In this document: piece by piece, positions 62,639 to 64,000 of the stretch
Layout of the letters: every line of letters begins with the position of its first letter
Numbering within the stretch: the stretch's first letter is position 1
Source of the DNA: Azolla caroliniana
Lineage: Eukaryota > Polypodiophyta
Direction: 5' to 3'
DNA length: 64,000 nt
Assembly: GCA_043228905.1 (NCBI GenBank)
Contig: JBHGNT010000002.1
Span: forward strand, 8,866,001 to 8,930,000
Notes under the pieces: model-generated
The model's database searches: none
Told to the model about the DNA's origin: nothing
What the model saw: only the letters and a program-made list of their open reading frames with translations
Made by a program: the position numbers and the translations under genes

Positions 62639-64000
62639 AGTATGCTAGCGCATGCAAAATTACCCAAGAAGTTTTGGGCTGAGGCATTGTCGACGGCGAC
62701 ATATGTGATAAATAGATCACCCTCAGTACCCTTGGACGCAGACACGCCACAGAGAGTATGGACCGGTAAGGAAGTATCCTACCGGCATCTGAAGGTGTTC
62801 GGGTGTCTCGCGTACGTGCATGTAGCTAAGGACCGGAGAGGAAAGTTAGATCCAAAGACCCGGCCATGCATCTTCCTCGGTTACGGTGCCGATGAGTTCA
62901 GCTACCGAGTGTGGGACCTGGTTGACAAGAAGGTATTCCGGAGTCGAGATATTATCTTCATAGAGGACAAGACACTCGCCGACTAGGAGTCGGAGAAGAA
63001 GATAATGAACCCCGAGTCGACCGGTAAGGATCGACTCTATGATGAGCAGAAGTAGAGGAAGCTAAAACCGGAACCGGCCAAGACCCCGAATCGGATTCGG
63101 ATGAAGAGCAAATAGAGGAGCCGGTTACCGAAGCCCAAAGACAGAGATATCCTCTCAGAGAGAGAAGGCCCCCCCGGAGATTTCCGGATGCAGAGCATGT
63201 TCTGCCGACCGATGAGGGGAGCCAGAAAGCTTCGAAGAAGCGAAGGATGACACCCACAACCGCAAATGGTTAAGTGCCATGCAGGACGAGATGGATTCCC
63301 TGCATGAGAACCATACGTACGAATTGGTGGAGTTGCCGAAAGGAAAGCGGGCACTCCGAAACAAGTGGGTGTACAAGTTGAAACTGGGAGATGCTGGCAA
63401 CCCCCCGAGATACAAAGCCAGGATCGTGGTGAAGGGGTTCCAGCAGAAAAAGGGCGTGGACTTTGACGAGATATTTGCCCCGGTAGTAAAGATGACCTCC
63501 ATCCGGACGGTGCTGAGTATAGCAGCAAGCATGGACCTCGAGGTAGAACAGTTGGATGTGAAGACGACATTCCTTCACGGCGACCTCGAACAGGAGATCT
63601 ACATGCAGCAACCGGAAGGATTCGTGGAGAAAGGGAAGGAGCACCTGATATGCTGGTTGAAGAAGAGCCTGTACGGACTGAAGCAGGCTCCCCGACAATG
63701 GTACCGGAAGTTCGATTCCTTCATGACCGATCAAGGGTACCACAAGACGCAGGCCGATCATTGCGTGTTTGTGAAGAAGTTCGAAGGAGGCGACTTCCTG
63801 ATACTCCTTCTGTACGTGGACGACATGTTGATCATCGGGCGGGACCAAGCCAAAATACGGATGCTGAAGAAGGCTCTCAATCGGACCTTCTCAATGAAAG
63901 ACTTGGGTCTGGCAAGATAGATGTTGGGGATGCACATCATTCGGGACCGGTCAAGGAAGCAATTATGGCTGTCACAGGAGAAGTACGTGACAAAGGTGCT
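62639..64000 (+). pseudogene. copia-3 integrase end, hinge and reverse transcriptase
   Basis: The same frame continues as MLAHAKLPKKFWAEALSTATYVINRSP, KVFGCLAYVHVAKDRRGKLDPK and FLGYGADEFSYRVWDL to a TAG at 62984-62986. The hinge has a frame change near 63030 and a one-base loss in a G run near 63218 (GGGG against GGGGG in copia-1). RT then runs open from about 63225: ALRNKWVYKLKLGDAGNPP, VEQLDVKTTFLHGDLEQEIYM, SLYGLKQAPRQWYRKF and the palm box YVDDMLIIG (63812). A TAG at 63918-63920 stands where copia-1 has CAG. It cannot encode a whole enzyme. Confidence 0.92.

Larger units (their letters stand above)
60179..64000 (+). mobile_element. copia-3: Ty1/copia family A, youngest layer, runs off the window
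   Basis: Inserted in the gypsy-2 RT. It shows 5' LTR, primer-binding site, and gag, protease, integrase and RT; RNase H and the 3' LTR are beyond 64000. Gag, protease and most of integrase form one open frame of 605 residues, the longest undamaged stretch in the window. The 5 bases before it (TTTCT, 60174-60178) should be repeated after the 3' LTR. Confidence 0.95.

Overview
The window is nuclear DNA of a vascular plant, dominated by transposable elements. Plant signs are Ty1/copia and Ty3/gypsy (chromovirus) LTR retrotransposons primed by the initiator-Met tRNA motif TGGTATCAGAGC, L1-type LINE fragments with reverse-transcriptase zinc-binding domains, pentatricopeptide-repeat (PPR) gene relics, and one intact single-exon plant U-box E3 ligase gene. 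The wording of the PPR relics and a LINE whose C-terminus looks more like animal-type LINEs make a seed-free plant such as a fern possible. That is only a guess.

Left edge (1-6135): a chromovirus (gypsy-1) sits inside a copia element (copia-1). 6136-14100: a PPR pseudogene on the minus strand, split by a complete but dead copia element (copia-4, 7703-13049, TSD CATAT), with a gypsy integrase relic beside it. 14160-20205: a LINE tail, a 1.4-kb purine-rich block between 80-bp direct repeats, an old copia relic carrying a complete 405-bp hAT-type MITE, and a 70-bp tandem repeat. 20490-32155: a minus-strand nest. A copia element (copia-A') is split by a 1.4-kb unidentified insertion, and another copia element (copia-5) sits inside its 3' LTR. 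Fragments of a third gypsy-type element (gypsy-3) follow.

32160-43990: LINE relics of two kinds, a further PPR relic and long stretches with nothing recognisable. 43997-45262: the U-box gene, the only gene I consider functional. 46240-52409: mostly featureless, with a LINE tail and a PPR relic. Right edge (52410-64000): a three-layer nest, copia-2 interrupted by gypsy-2, which is itself interrupted by copia-3. The innermost element is the least damaged, as the order of insertion predicts.

Two copia families are present. Family A is copia-1, copia-3 and copia-A'; family B is copia-2 and copia-5, with copia-4 a relative. The most interesting signals are regulatory. Both chromovirus LTRs carry a perfect four-unit heat-shock element upstream of the TATA box, a conserved palindrome just downstream of it, and a tRNA-like sequence in antisense at the LTR start. 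A third gypsy-type LTR also has the antisense tRNA-like start. Family B copia LTRs carry a repeated GGTGCGTAA-type motif upstream of the TATA box. All homology statements come from reading translations by eye; no database was searched.
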